NCBI GenBank assembly: GCA_039985655.1
Contig: JBDWSF010000027.1
Span: 186,001-250,000 of the forward strand
Direction of reading: 5' to 3'
Source: Postechiella sp039985655
GTDB taxonomy: Bacteria; Bacteroidota; Bacteroidia; Flavobacteriales; Flavobacteriaceae
Length of the DNA stretch: 64,000 bases
This document shows, piece after piece, positions 1 to 8,828 of this stretch. Numbering within the stretch: position 1 is the stretch's first letter; every line of letters begins with the position of its first letter. The notes beneath the pieces were generated by a model. It made no database searches. It was not told where the DNA came from and saw only the letters and a program-made list of their open reading frames with translations. The translations under genes and the position numbers were made by a program.

Positions 1-79
1 TTTTTCATTTTAATGCCTTAATTAATTATTATAGAGCCTATTAAAGTATGAAAATGATTTTATTTGAGCTTGTTCTGCA

Positions 80-346
80 CTAGTAAATCGATGAAGGGAT
101 AAGTTTTTGCTTTGAACGACGTGTTCTTTTCTCGTGTATGCGCTCTAAAATAGCGTTTATCTCTTTAAATTTAGGTGTTAGCTCTATTAAATTACCGTTA
201 CTGTTTGTGGTGAGCTGCTTTTTGCAATGACTACAAGTATACTCTTTAACATGATACGTTACTTTCTTAGTTACTTGATAATCATGTCCAAAAAGATTGC
301 AATACATTTTTGGGATAAAAGCAGGAGAGTTAGTGGTTTTCTGCAT
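80..346 (-). CDS. small zinc-ribbon-like protein (DUF1660-like)
   Basis: An 88-residue soluble protein of unknown role. Possible metal ligands are C16, H21, C38 and C41, the last two in a CSHC knuckle, followed by a basic C-terminal third with a helix-like EINAILERIHEK stretch. The pattern MYCNLFGHDY then CxxC resembles short DUF1660-type proteins. In that family the protein often begins at the equivalent of M14, so a start near 307 is an alternative. It stands alone, on the same strand as the downstream hydrolase. No partner suggests a function. Confidence 0.6.
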   Translation of the reverse strand: MQKTTNSPAFIPKMYCNLFGHDYQVTKKVTYHVKEYTCSHCKKQLTTNSNGNLIELTPKFKEINAILERIHEKRTRRSKQKLIPSSIY

Positions 347-405
347 GATTTTGTTAATTTGGTTGCGCTAAATATAAAAACAAAACTGATATAAGCGATA
401 AAAAG

Positions 406-1185
406 TTACTTTTTTTCGATGAAATGCATTATAGACTGTAAGAATTCATCTTTGTTTTCGATATGAGACATGTGTCCATCGGGAAATTCTATACGTTTTA
501 CCTCTGTATTATTGGTTTGTTCAATTAAAGAATTATAATCAAGAACGGGGTCTCTTTTTCCAATAATCATCATTTTTTTATAAGGTGTAAAATGAAGTAA
601 GACTTCTCTATCGTCTCTAATTTTCATCCCTTCTAAAGCAGCAACAATACCTTGTAAAGGTGTTTCTAAAGCGTCTTTAATAATAATTTTTATCTCTTTG
701 GTAAATAGTTTACGATTCTTTGGTCTAAATAAATTGGAGATCGCCATCCTTATAAAGGTTTTGTGGTTTTGCTTAACCGCTAAAATGGCACGAGCTCTGT
801 TTTTTTTCTTTTCGTCTGTATCTGCTACGGTAGTAGAGTTCATTAAAACCAAGCCTTTTAATGCGTCTGGGTTTTTTTCCGCGAAAGCGAGCCCTACATA
901 ACCTCCCATAGAATGCCCAATAAAAGTAGAGCGTCTAACTTTTAAATGTTTAAGTACAACTTCGACAACGTTGGCCATAAGCTCCATAGTATGCACATAA
1001 CCTAGGCATTCTGTTTTTCCGTGCCCCAATAAATCAATACAAATAACACGGTTTCTTTTTGCTAACTCTGGAATAAAGGCGTTCCACATGTTACTATTTT
1101 CTAAAAAACCATGAAGAAAGACGAGCGCGTTTCCTTTGCCTTTGTCGGTGTAAAAAATATTTATGCCTTTGTGTTCTAAAATCAT
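406..1185 (-). CDS. alpha/beta hydrolase
   Basis: Cytoplasmic alpha/beta-hydrolase fold enzyme of 259 residues with no signal peptide. The oxyanion-hole HG is at 25-26. The nucleophile elbow GHSMGG places the catalytic Ser at residue 92. Asp212 (GKRDP) and His238 or His241 (DGHMSHIE) complete a plausible triad. Length and motif order fit the esterase/peroxidase-like branch, but the substrate cannot be inferred. The gene stands alone, with a TATATTTG -7 element just upstream on its strand at 1218-1225. Confidence 0.85.
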   Translation of the reverse strand: MILEHKGINIFYTDKGKGNALVFLHGFLENSNMWNAFIPELAKRNRVICIDLLGHGKTECLGYVHTMELMANVVEVVLKHLKVRRSTFIGHSMGGYVGLAFAEKNPDALKGLVLMNSTTVADTDEKKKNRARAILAVKQNHKTFIRMAISNLFRPKNRKLFTKEIKIIIKDALETPLQGIVAALEGMKIRDDREVLLHFTPYKKMMIIGKRDPVLDYNSLIEQTNNTEVKRIEFPDGHMSHIENKDEFLQSIMHFIEKK

Positions 1186-1493
1186 TTAAAAAAGAAAATT
1201 TTTTAATTTATTTCGGGCAAATATAAATTCATCGCGTCAATAAAACTAACAGAAACTATAATTCTGGAGTGCTCTTTTTCGGGGCGGGCTATTCAATACA
1301 AGTCCGCGCTCGCACACTTGTGTGGGTTTTCCATTACTATCGCTCACGCTGAGGATAGTCGTATATCACGTAATTAGTATAAATGTACTATGTATAAAAC
1401 TTGAGGGTTAAAAATAAAAGCTTGATTATCAATTCATAACGTTAATTTTGAAAAGATTATAAGTATAATAAAACTAAAAACTGATAACGCCAA
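1186..1493. repeat. intergenic GC-rich repeat-like element
   Basis: This 308-bp gap has no plausible gene. Positions about 1265-1372 are far richer in GC than the flanks, starting with TGCTCTTTTTCGGGGCGGGC and containing CGCTCGCACACTTGTGTGGG and ATCGCTCACGCTGAGGATAG. I recall this kind of GGGGCGGGCTATTC...GTCCGCGCTCGC text as a recurrent intergenic sequence in Flavobacteriaceae. The rest is AT-rich with nothing recognisable. Confidence 0.45.
1218..1225 (-). promoter_or_regulatory. Bacteroidota -7 element for the alpha/beta hydrolase
   Basis: TATATTTG on the minus strand matches TAnnTTTG and lies 33 bp before the start codon. I see no TTG at the usual 17-21 bp spacing, so this is a partial match. 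Confidence 0.4.
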
Positions 1494-2195
1494 TTACAAT
1501 TGGCGTTGTTTTAATTTATATTCATCAGCTTTTTCAATATTTCCTAGTAGGCGATAAAGACTTTCTATTTCGTTAAGAATAAATCCCTGTGTCGAAAACC
1601 TATTTTCTTCAGATATAAGAAAGTAATTTAATGCTTCTTTATATCTGTTTTCGTCTCTTAAAATATATCCCAAATCTTCGGCGATTACGTTTTTTTCTTT
1701 ACTGATTTTTAAACCTTTTTTCAATATATCTATTGACAAGTCAGGATTATTTCTTGAATAATATACTTCATAAGATCCAAAACAATCCGATGCTACTGCT
1801 GGGATAATATCTAACTCTATAGAATCATAAGCGTATGAATATTGAGGTTCTTTTAAATTATATATCACAAAATCGATAATTCTTTCTGGTGTATTTACAT
1901 TTACAAATCCTGATTTATATAATCCTGATTTTTCTACCAAATATGCTTTCACTAAATAATGGCCTTCATCTTTAGGTATAATTTGCAATGAAGTAGGCTT
2001 AATTTTCCATTCTATTGGCTTTTCACTGTCCCAATTATATATTGTAAAAATTTCACAATTAGGATTGTCTTTAATAGTATTTACGAAAAGAGTAGTTGCT
2101 TTTGTCATAGTAGTATTCTCTTTCTTTTTTCCAGAATTACATCCAATAAGGCAAAATATTATTAATAGAAATACATATCTCATTTTGATAACCAC
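1494..2195 (-). CDS. putative lipoprotein with C-terminal TPR-like helices
   Basis: A 233-residue protein with a lipoprotein signal. A hydrophobic stretch runs into LIGC, with the lipidated Cys at 19, followed by a polar GKKKENTT linker. M5 is an equally good start. The last ~70 residues (from about ILKKGLKISKEKN) are helical and TPR-like, with AEDLGYILRDENRYKEAL resembling a TPR unit. The middle region is beta-like and unrecognised. It is probably periplasmic or on the outer membrane. It follows the ACT-domain gene by 19 bp on the same strand, so the two may be cotranscribed. Confidence 0.7.
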   Translation of the reverse strand: MVIKMRYVFLLIIFCLIGCNSGKKKENTTMTKATTLFVNTIKDNPNCEIFTIYNWDSEKPIEWKIKPTSLQIIPKDEGHYLVKAYLVEKSGLYKSGFVNVNTPERIIDFVIYNLKEPQYSYAYDSIELDIIPAVASDCFGSYEVYYSRNNPDLSIDILKKGLKISKEKNVIAEDLGYILRDENRYKEALNYFLISEENRFSTQGFILNEIESLYRLLGNIEKADEYKLKQRQL

Positions 2196-2214
2196 AGGTA
2201 AAATATAATAACCA

Positions 2215-2871
2215 CTAATTTTTAACTTTTTTAATAGCCGTAAACGCTTTGTCTACAAATTCATCTTCAACTAAAATAGTAAACTCATTTGTGGTAGAAA
2301 GGACTTCGTAAAGCACAACACCTTCCCAAGCTAAACGCTTAAAGAAGTGATAGTAAAGTCCTGCGATTTTTGAGTTGTCTTGAGGTAGATTTATACTAAT
2401 AGCAGTTAATCCTTCTTGAATAACAATAAAACTCTCGTTTTTTAAATGACTTCTAACAAAGTCGTTTAAACTACTCGATACAATAATGTTGCTTTCGTGT
2501 ATGCCTCTTGTAAACGTGTAAAAAAGTTTAGATTCGTTGTTAATTCTATCAAGTATTTTGGCGTGATTATCAATTAGAGTTTCGGAATTTCTGACAGTAA
2601 AATCGGTTAGGTTAGATCTTACGGTTATATCACCTAAATTCTGTATAACCCGTTTCATTTTTACAGAATTAGATAATGTTACTGGTGGATTATAACGTCT
2701 TAACGCCATCATAATAGCACCTGGTTTCACTTCTTTTTTAAGCATTTTGCTAATAGGCTCGGTTAATTCTATAGCCAAAGCACTAAAGTTTATAATATTC
2801 CTTGATAAGGCTTCCTCAAGGTAAGGTTGCGTTATTAAAATGTCTTCTACACAGTTAGATACGGTCTTCAT
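2215..2871 (-). CDS. ACT-domain protein divergent from lysC
   Basis: A 218-residue cytoplasmic protein. The C-terminal ~65 residues (from GLTAISINLPQDNSKIAGLY to the end) have the beta-alpha-beta-beta-alpha-beta pattern of an amino-acid-binding ACT domain. The N-terminal half is helical and could hold a winged-helix DNA-binding domain (residues about 15-65, ending in RRYNPP), but this is not certain. It is divergently placed from aspartate kinase with a 131-bp shared promoter region. A role in sensing lysine or threonine and regulating lysC is an inference from that position. Confidence 0.7.
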   Translation of the reverse strand: MKTVSNCVEDILITQPYLEEALSRNIINFSALAIELTEPISKMLKKEVKPGAIMMALRRYNPPVTLSNSVKMKRVIQNLGDITVRSNLTDFTVRNSETLIDNHAKILDRINNESKLFYTFTRGIHESNIIVSSSLNDFVRSHLKNESFIVIQEGLTAISINLPQDNSKIAGLYYHFFKRLAWEGVVLYEVLSTTNEFTILVEDEFVDKAFTAIKKVKN

Positions 2872-2943
2872 GTTAATTATTTAACAATTTGTGCTAAAAT
2901 AAACATTTTTTTGTATAAATAGTATTAATAGAGTTACGAACTC

Positions 2944-2951
2944 TAATTTTG
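2944..2951 (+). promoter_or_regulatory. lysC promoter -7 element
   Basis: TAATTTTG matches TAnnTTTG, 51 bp before the lysC start. An inverted repeat GAGTTacgAACTC (2931-2943) abuts it and could be an operator. A second hairpin, TCTCTTTaAAAGAGA (about 2960-2974), lies in the predicted leader. No TTG box at the normal spacing is evident. Confidence 0.45.
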
Positions 2952-3002
2952 CTTACCATTCTCTTTAAAAGAGAAATAAAAAAGATTAAAAGTAATTAGT
3001 AA

Positions 3003-4325
3003 ATGAAAGTATTAAAGTTTGGCGGAACCTCGGTTGGATCTATTGAAAATATTCAAAATGTAAAGAATATTATTAATGATGGTCAAAAAAAAGTTATTGT
3101 ATTATCTGCAATGTCTGGAACTACCAATACATTGGTTTCTGTTGCAAATAATATTGCAGAGAAATTAGTAAATGAAGCTACCGAAACTATAAATAAACTT
3201 CACGAAAAGTATTTTACAGTAGTAGATAGTCTTCTTCAAAATGAAACAATTAACACCGATGTTAAAGATTATATTACTGGTGTTTTTAATTTTCTTTTAG
3301 AATGCACATATAAAGACTATTCGCAGGCTTTAGAAAACGAAATTGTTGCGCAAGGCGAATTGCTTTCTACATATATGTTTAATGGGTATTTGCAACAAGA
3401 AGGTATTAATTCTGCATTGTTGTCAGCATTAGATTTTATGCGTATTGATAAGGCTAAAGAACCAAATATAGAATATATAAAATCTAATTTAGAAACAGTT
3501 CTTGATAACACTAAAGACGCTCAGATATATATTACACAAGGCTTTATTTGTTTAGATGATAACGATGTTGTTTCTAATTTACAACGTGGTGGAAGTGATT
3601 ATACAGCAACTATAATTGGAGCTGCTATATTAGCTGAAGAAGTACAAATTTGGACCGATATTGATGGGATGCATAATAACGACCCAAGATATGTCGAAAA
3701 TACACGACCAATTTCTAATCTATCTTTTGATGAAGCAGCCGAATTAGCCTATTTTGGAGCAAAAATATTGCATCCGCAAACGGTAACACCAGTAAGAGCA
3801 GATAATATTCCAGTACGTTTAAAAAACACGATGGATCCAGAAGCTTATGGGACTTTAATTTCTAGTGAAACGCCAGAAAATGGGATTAAAGCACTTGCTG
3901 CAAAAGATGGTATTACGGCTATTAAAATTAAGTCGGGCAGAATGCTGCAAGCTCATGGTTTCTTAAGAAAAGTATTTGAAATTTTTGAAGTTTATGAAAC
4001 GTCAATCGATATGATTACGACATCGGAAGTTGCTGTTTCTTTAACTATTGATGATGATAGAAATCTTGATAAAATTATTGAAGAATTAGAAGCTTTTGCA
4101 ACCATTGTGGTTGATACTAATCAAAGTATTGTTTGTTTAGTTGGTCACTCTATAGTGAATCACTCAGAAACGTATAAGTTATTTCAAATATTACAAGATG
4201 TTAAAATAAGAATGATTTCCTACGGAGGAAGTAATAACAATATCTCGTTGTTAGTACATGCAAACGATAAAGTAAAAACGCTAAGAAAGTTAAATGATTA
4301 TTTATTTGAATTAGTCACTCTGTAA
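3003..4325 (+). CDS. lysC: aspartate kinase
   Basis: Phosphorylates L-aspartate, the first step of the lysine, threonine, methionine and diaminopimelate pathway. At 440 residues it is a monofunctional cytoplasmic aspartokinase. It has the N-terminal KFGGTSVG nucleotide/substrate motif at residues 5-12, a central FLQRGGSDYTA-like signature (NLQRGGSDYTAT), and C-terminal ACT regulatory repeats from about residue 300. The ATG start is directly followed by the family motif. It ends in a strong hairpin terminator, and the ACT protein is divergent. The next pathway enzyme, asd, is at 40.5 kb. Confidence 0.95.
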   Translation: MKVLKFGGTSVGSIENIQNVKNIINDGQKKVIVLSAMSGTTNTLVSVANNIAEKLVNEATETINKLHEKYFTVVDSLLQNETINTDVKDYITGVFNFLLECTYKDYSQALENEIVAQGELLSTYMFNGYLQQEGINSALLSALDFMRIDKAKEPNIEYIKSNLETVLDNTKDAQIYITQGFICLDDNDVVSNLQRGGSDYTATIIGAAILAEEVQIWTDIDGMHNNDPRYVENTRPISNLSFDEAAELAYFGAKILHPQTVTPVRADNIPVRLKNTMDPEAYGTLISSETPENGIKALAAKDGITAIKIKSGRMLQAHGFLRKVFEIFEVYETSIDMITTSEVAVSLTIDDDRNLDKIIEELEAFATIVVDTNQSIVCLVGHSIVNHSETYKLFQILQDVKIRMISYGGSNNNISLLVHANDKVKTLRKLNDYLFELVTL

Positions 4326-4350
4326 ATTATAAAATTTTAAGCTATTAGCA

Positions 4351-4385
4351 AAAGGGGTCGTTCTAAAACGACCCTTTTCTTTTTT
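4351..4385 (+). terminator. intrinsic terminator of lysC
   Basis: Stem AAAGGGGTCGT / ACGACCCTTTT with loop TCTAAA, followed by a T-rich tract. It lies between the convergent lysC and aminopeptidase genes. Confidence 0.85.
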
Positions 4386-4395
4386 GTTTAAAAAA

Positions 4396-5685
4396 TTAAT
4401 TCATGATATCTTCAATTTCATCAGCTTCAATGGGAATATTTCTCATTAAATTGTATGGGGCTCCAGATTCTTGAATGACAACATCATCTTCCAAGCGAAT
4501 ACCAAAACCTTCTTCTGGAATATAAATCCCTGGCTCTACAGTAAACACCATATTGGCTTGCATAGGCTCAGTTAAAATACCATAGTCATGTGTGTCTAAT
4601 CCCATATGATGTGAAGTGCCATGCATAAAATATTTTTTATAAGCTGGCCAATCTGGGTTTTCGTTTTTCACATCGGCTTTATCCAATAGGTTTAGGTCTA
4701 ATAATTCTGAAGTCATAATTTTACCAACTTCTACATGGTAATCACTCCAATCGGTTCCAGGAGTAAGCATTTTAGTAGCCTCGTTTTTCACTCTATTAAC
4801 GGCGTTGTAAACTGCTTTTTGTCTATCAGTAAATTGCCCTGAAACAGGTACACTGCGCGTCATATCGCTCGAATAATTGGCATATTCAGCTCCAATATCC
4901 ATAAGAATTAATTCGCCTGCTTTACATTGTTGATTGTTTTCAATATAGTGCAACACATTTGCGTTGTTTCCAGAGGCTACAATTGGTGTATATGCGAATT
5001 TTTTTGAACGATTAATTAAAAGTTCATGCATAAACTCAGCTTCAATTTCAAATTCCCAAACATCTGGTTTTATGAAATTTAATAATCTACGGAATCCTTT
5101 TTCTGTAATATCACAAGCTTGTTGAATTAAATCGATTTCAATTTGATCTTTCACAGAACGTAATCGTTGTAAAATAGGGTTGCTTTTTGCTACGCGATGC
5201 GCTGGAAAACGTTCCTTGATCCAATTTGTATAACGATCTTCACGTGTTTCAGTTTCAACTGATGCTCTATAATGTTCATTCGTGTTAATGTAAACGGTAT
5301 CACATTGTGTCATGATTTCAAACATGATTTTTTCCATGTCTTGTAACCAATACACTGTTTTTATTCCGCTAGTTTTAAACGCTTTTTCTTTTGTTAGTTT
5401 TTCGCCTTCCCAAATAGCAATATGCTCGTTGGTTTCTTTCAAAAATAAAATTTCACGATGCTTTTCTTTCGGACAATCAGGAAACAAAACTAAAATACTT
5501 TCTTCTTGATCTACACCGCTTAAGTAAAAAATATCACGGTGTTGTTCAAAAGGCATCGTGCTATCTGCACTAATTGGGTATATGTCGTTAGAATTAAAAA
5601 CAGCTAAGCTCTTAGGTTGCATTTGTTTTGCGAATCTTTTTCTGTTTTTAATAAAAAGAGATGAGTTTATAGGATGATATTTCAT
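4396..5685 (-). CDS. pepP: Xaa-Pro aminopeptidase (aminopeptidase P family, M24B)
   Basis: Cytoplasmic metallopeptidase that removes N-terminal residues preceding proline. Its 429 residues carry an N-terminal AMP_N domain (about 1-165) and a C-terminal pita-bread domain. The five metal ligands are visible: Asp263 (MDIGAEY), Asp274 (SDMTRS), His359/360 (GTSHHMG), Glu384 (VEPGIY) and Glu399 (RLEDD). Length and motif spacing are normal. It is convergent with lysC and monocistronic. A TAAATTTG -7 element lies upstream at 5710-5717. Confidence 0.93.
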   Translation of the reverse strand: MKYHPINSSLFIKNRKRFAKQMQPKSLAVFNSNDIYPISADSTMPFEQHRDIFYLSGVDQEESILVLFPDCPKEKHREILFLKETNEHIAIWEGEKLTKEKAFKTSGIKTVYWLQDMEKIMFEIMTQCDTVYINTNEHYRASVETETREDRYTNWIKERFPAHRVAKSNPILQRLRSVKDQIEIDLIQQACDITEKGFRRLLNFIKPDVWEFEIEAEFMHELLINRSKKFAYTPIVASGNNANVLHYIENNQQCKAGELILMDIGAEYANYSSDMTRSVPVSGQFTDRQKAVYNAVNRVKNEATKMLTPGTDWSDYHVEVGKIMTSELLDLNLLDKADVKNENPDWPAYKKYFMHGTSHHMGLDTHDYGILTEPMQANMVFTVEPGIYIPEEGFGIRLEDDVVIQESGAPYNLMRNIPIEADEIEDIMN

Positions 5686-5709
5686 AGTGTATATGATGAA
5701 GTTGAATTA

Positions 5710-5717
5710 CAAATTTA
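5710..5717 (-). promoter_or_regulatory. -7 element for the aminopeptidase P gene
   Basis: TAAATTTG on the minus strand fits TAnnTTTG and is 25 bp before the start codon. No clear TTG box is seen. Confidence 0.4.
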
Positions 5718-5822
5718 ATTTTTTGTTAAAGATAATATTATATTAGGATTCATCATAAAAACATCCAAAAAGCAATAAATTACGTATATTACAACCTAGT
5801 TATCTTAAAATATTTTTATTAA

Positions 5823-7652
5823 ATGAAAATCTTTACCTCTCATAAATTATTTTTTACTGGATTAATTTGCTTATTCATTATACCTAGTATTAACGCTCAA
5901 ATGATGCTTAAAGAAATTTCTTTGGAAAGACAAATAAGCAAATCGAGCTTAGTAGTTGAGGGGGAAATTATAGATAAAAAATCTTTTTGGAATGCTGAAA
6001 AAAACAATATATATAGTGTTAATTTAGTTGAAGTTTATAAGGTGTTTAAAGGGAATTCTATAAATACAATCGAAATAATTACTAGTGGAGGTGAAGTAGA
6101 TGGAGTATCACAAACCTTTATTCCTGGTTTAAAATTGAAAGTTGGTGATATAGGTGTTTTTACTCTATATTCTAGTGATGTTAAATTGAATAAAAAAACT
6201 AAAACCTTAGATCCTAAATATAATGTTTATAGTTCTTTACAAGGGTTTTATAAATACAATGTTTTTAGTAATGTTGTTACGAATTCATTTAAAGGAAGTC
6301 ACGGGACTTCAAATTCATTCTATAATGAAATAGAGAATTTAACTAAATCCAAGTATATCGAAATGAGTAAATTTAGTCTTGATGATGTTAATTCTAAATT
6401 ATCTCAAGAAAAAAGTGTGCTTGCACCAATAAATATTACTTTTTCTCCCACCACTGCTTCGGCAGGAACAGAAAATACATTAACAATTAGTGGGTCCGGA
6501 TTTGGAGAGACTAAAGGGGCAGTTGGTTTTAGAGATGCTGATTTAGGTGGGAATGATGGTTTTCCTTTGTTTAACCCAGTATATATAGATGCTTTAGATA
6601 GTCAAATATTAACTTGGAATGATAATGAAATAACTGTTCAGATCCCATCAGGAGCAGGAACAGGAGATGTTAGAGTTATTCATAATGATGGTACTATTGG
6701 TGTGTCAGGAGGAGAATTAACAATTTCTTATGCTTTATTAAATGGCGATGATGGTACAAATGCTTTTAGAACTCAACATTATTCTCCCTTAGATTTTCCA
6801 GCGAATGGAAATGGGAGTATTGTTTGGCAAATGAATTCTGCATTTGATGCTAATACATTAGCTAAGGAGGCGTTTTTAAGGGCCTTTGATTTATGGAGGT
6901 GTGAAACTGGAGTGAATTGGGTAGTAGGAGATAATACATCAATTAGTGAAGCTGGTATTGATGATACTAGTGTTATTTCGTTTGGTTCGCTTCCGGATGG
7001 CACATTAGGAAGGTATTCGTTTATTACTGGTAGTTGTGGAGATGTTCGAATTTTAGCTGGAGAACTAGATATTATATTTAGTGAAGATATTAATGACCCA
7101 GATACTCTTGCAGCTGAATCGTGGTATTTTGGTAGTGACCCTGATGGAATTGCATTTGAACAATGGGACTTTCAAAGTGTTGCTCTTCATGAATTAGGGC
7201 ATGCTCATCAATTAGGACATGTTATTAACACAGATAATGTTATGCATTATACGCTTCAAAACTTTGAAGTTCAAAGAACATTAAGTTCGAATGATGTGAC
7301 CGCAGGAGGAATCATTCAAAATCTTAGTACAACAACAACTATTTGTTCTGCAATTCAAATGACAAATTATTCAGGAAATTGTGATTTAAGTGTTGATGAC
7401 AATGGGTTAGTAGGAGCAATTAGTCTTTTTCCTAACCCAACTACAGGGTGGTTTTCCATAGAGAGTGAATCATCTGTGAATATAGAAAAAGCGATTATTT
7501 ACGATATTAGTGGTAGATTAATATCTAATATTGATTTATCTAATAATTCGAAAACGAAAACGATAAATTTATCAGGAGCATCGAAAGGTTTATATTTTGT
7601 GAACATTCACTCTAATAATGGAATGATTACTAAAAAAATAATTTTAGAATAG
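5823..7652 (+). CDS. secreted metzincin-like zinc protease, T9SS cargo
   Basis: A 609-residue exported protein. It has a Sec signal peptide ending near INAQ (residue ~26) and an N-terminal region of unknown fold. An IPT/TIG-like beta domain spans about 200-300 (ITFSPTTASAGTENTLTISG). A protease domain follows with HELGHAHQLGH, giving zinc ligands H456, H460 and H466 and general base E457, plus a Met-turn candidate M474 in VMHYT. A type A T9SS sorting domain lies at about 535-609 (ISLFPNPTTGWF ... GLYFVNI). It is predicted to cross the outer membrane through T9SS, whose component SprE is encoded at 17.1 kb. Its substrate is unknown. Confidence 0.88.
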   Translation: MKIFTSHKLFFTGLICLFIIPSINAQMMLKEISLERQISKSSLVVEGEIIDKKSFWNAEKNNIYSVNLVEVYKVFKGNSINTIEIITSGGEVDGVSQTFIPGLKLKVGDIGVFTLYSSDVKLNKKTKTLDPKYNVYSSLQGFYKYNVFSNVVTNSFKGSHGTSNSFYNEIENLTKSKYIEMSKFSLDDVNSKLSQEKSVLAPINITFSPTTASAGTENTLTISGSGFGETKGAVGFRDADLGGNDGFPLFNPVYIDALDSQILTWNDNEITVQIPSGAGTGDVRVIHNDGTIGVSGGELTISYALLNGDDGTNAFRTQHYSPLDFPANGNGSIVWQMNSAFDANTLAKEAFLRAFDLWRCETGVNWVVGDNTSISEAGIDDTSVISFGSLPDGTLGRYSFITGSCGDVRILAGELDIIFSEDINDPDTLAAESWYFGSDPDGIAFEQWDFQSVALHELGHAHQLGHVINTDNVMHYTLQNFEVQRTLSSNDVTAGGIIQNLSTTTTICSAIQMTNYSGNCDLSVDDNGLVGAISLFPNPTTGWFSIESESSVNIEKAIIYDISGRLISNIDLSNNSKTKTINLSGASKGLYFVNIHSNNGMITKKIILE

Positions 7653-7672
7653 CTAGAGATTAAAAAAGTAAA

Positions 7673-7803
7673 GAGGCTGTCTAAAAAGTAAAATGAGTAG
7701 CTATATTGAGCTTGTCGAAATATATCAACTTACGATAAATCAATAATAGGTTTCGACAAGCTCAACCTGACAAACTTAAAATCTAGACCTTTTAGACAAT
7801 CTC
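7673..7803. repeat. palindromic repeat element, copy A
   Basis: An imperfect palindrome of about 131 bp. Its outer arms are GAGGCTGTCTAAAAAG and a degenerate complement ending ...TTTTAGACAATCTC. An inner pair TTGAGCTTGTCGAAA / TTTCGACAAGCTCAA is exact. Copy B at 40352-40483 is roughly 85-90% identical by eye over the full length. It lies just after the secreted metalloprotease and could act as a transcript 3' end. Confidence 0.85.
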
Positions 7804-8081
7804 TATTACTTTTAACTACAATTTAACTAAGTATTTTTACTTATATTTTACGTTGTTAATTGCTGTCTTTAATTTTAAAAGTTAATAGAAAAACACTTTT
7901 TAAACACTAAATACTTAGTTTTTTAAAGCATCTGTTTTTATTGAATACAATCAATTATTCAAAATAAATGGTTATTTCCAGTAATAACATCAATTTAAGG
8001 TTGTTTTTGTGCAATTACTGCAATAATTAAGTGTTTTAATCAAGTTCTTTAAAGTCGTTCTAAATAATAAAAACAGGACAA
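7804..8081. other. AT-rich upstream region of sdhC without a gene
   Basis: Very AT-rich spacer between repeat A and the sdh promoter. I see no open frame, clear hairpin or repeated motif in it. It may contain upstream regulatory sites for sdhCAB. Confidence 0.4.
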
Positions 8082-8088
8082 TTGTTAT

Positions 8089-8119
8089 TTGTCTATATAT
8101 CTCTGCTAACCTATCTTTG
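8089..8119 (+). promoter_or_regulatory. sdhCAB promoter
   Basis: TTG (8089-8091), 20 bp spacer, then TATCTTTG (8112-8119): a full match to the Bacteroidota TTG-N17-21-TAnnTTTG promoter, 25 bp before the sdhC start. Confidence 0.75.
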
Positions 8120-8144
8120 TGTAAATTAAAAATTATTAAAGATA

Positions 8145-8816
8145 ATGGGTGGATTTTTCAAATCTTCGATTGGAAGAAAGGTGGCCATGGCGCTTTCTGC
8201 ATTCTTCTTAATGTTCTTTTTACTTCAACATTTTGCGATAAATATGATGTCTGTTTTTAGTCCAGACGTATTTAATGAAGTATCCCATTTTATGGGAACG
8301 AATCCTTTAGTACAATATGGGTTGCAACCGGTGTTAATATTTGGTGTTGTATTTCATTTTATAATGGGATTTATTTTAGAACTTAAAAATAAAAAGGCAC
8401 AAGGTGTGGCTTATGCTAAAAACAATGGTGCTGCAAATTCTACTTGGATGAGTAGAAATATGATTTACAGTGGTGTTGCCATTTTAGCTTTTATAGTATT
8501 ACACTTTATCGATTTTTGGTTTCCAGAAATAAACACAAAGTACATTGTTGGCGATATGTCTGGAATGCATGATGGGCATTTTAGATATTATCCAGAATTG
8601 GTAGAAAAATTTCATAACCCAATTAGAGTTGGCGCTTATGTCATTGCATTTGTGTTTTTAGCATTACACTTAATGCACGGTTTCACTTCTGCTTTCCAAT
8701 CTATGGGAGCTACAGCAGGAAGAAAACAAAGACTTCAAAGTATAGGAAAAGCATATTCAATTATAATTCCATTAGGATTTATAATTATTGCGCTTTATCA
8801 TCATTTTAACCATTAA
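8145..8816 (+). CDS. sdhC: succinate dehydrogenase cytochrome b subunit
   Basis: Membrane anchor of complex II that carries heme b and passes electrons from SdhB to menaquinone. It has 223 residues with about five transmembrane segments and conserved-looking His residues in LLQHF, VFHFIMG, VLHFID and ALHLMHG that can serve as heme ligands. The single large-anchor architecture is the Bacteroidota type B form, so no separate sdhD is expected. It is the first gene of sdhCAB, 12 bp before sdhA. Confidence 0.93.
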   Translation: MGGFFKSSIGRKVAMALSAFFLMFFLLQHFAINMMSVFSPDVFNEVSHFMGTNPLVQYGLQPVLIFGVVFHFIMGFILELKNKKAQGVAYAKNNGAANSTWMSRNMIYSGVAILAFIVLHFIDFWFPEINTKYIVGDMSGMHDGHFRYYPELVEKFHNPIRVGAYVIAFVFLALHLMHGFTSAFQSMGATAGRKQRLQSIGKAYSIIIPLGFIIIALYHHFNH

Positions 8817-8828
8817 TCTTAGATAATT

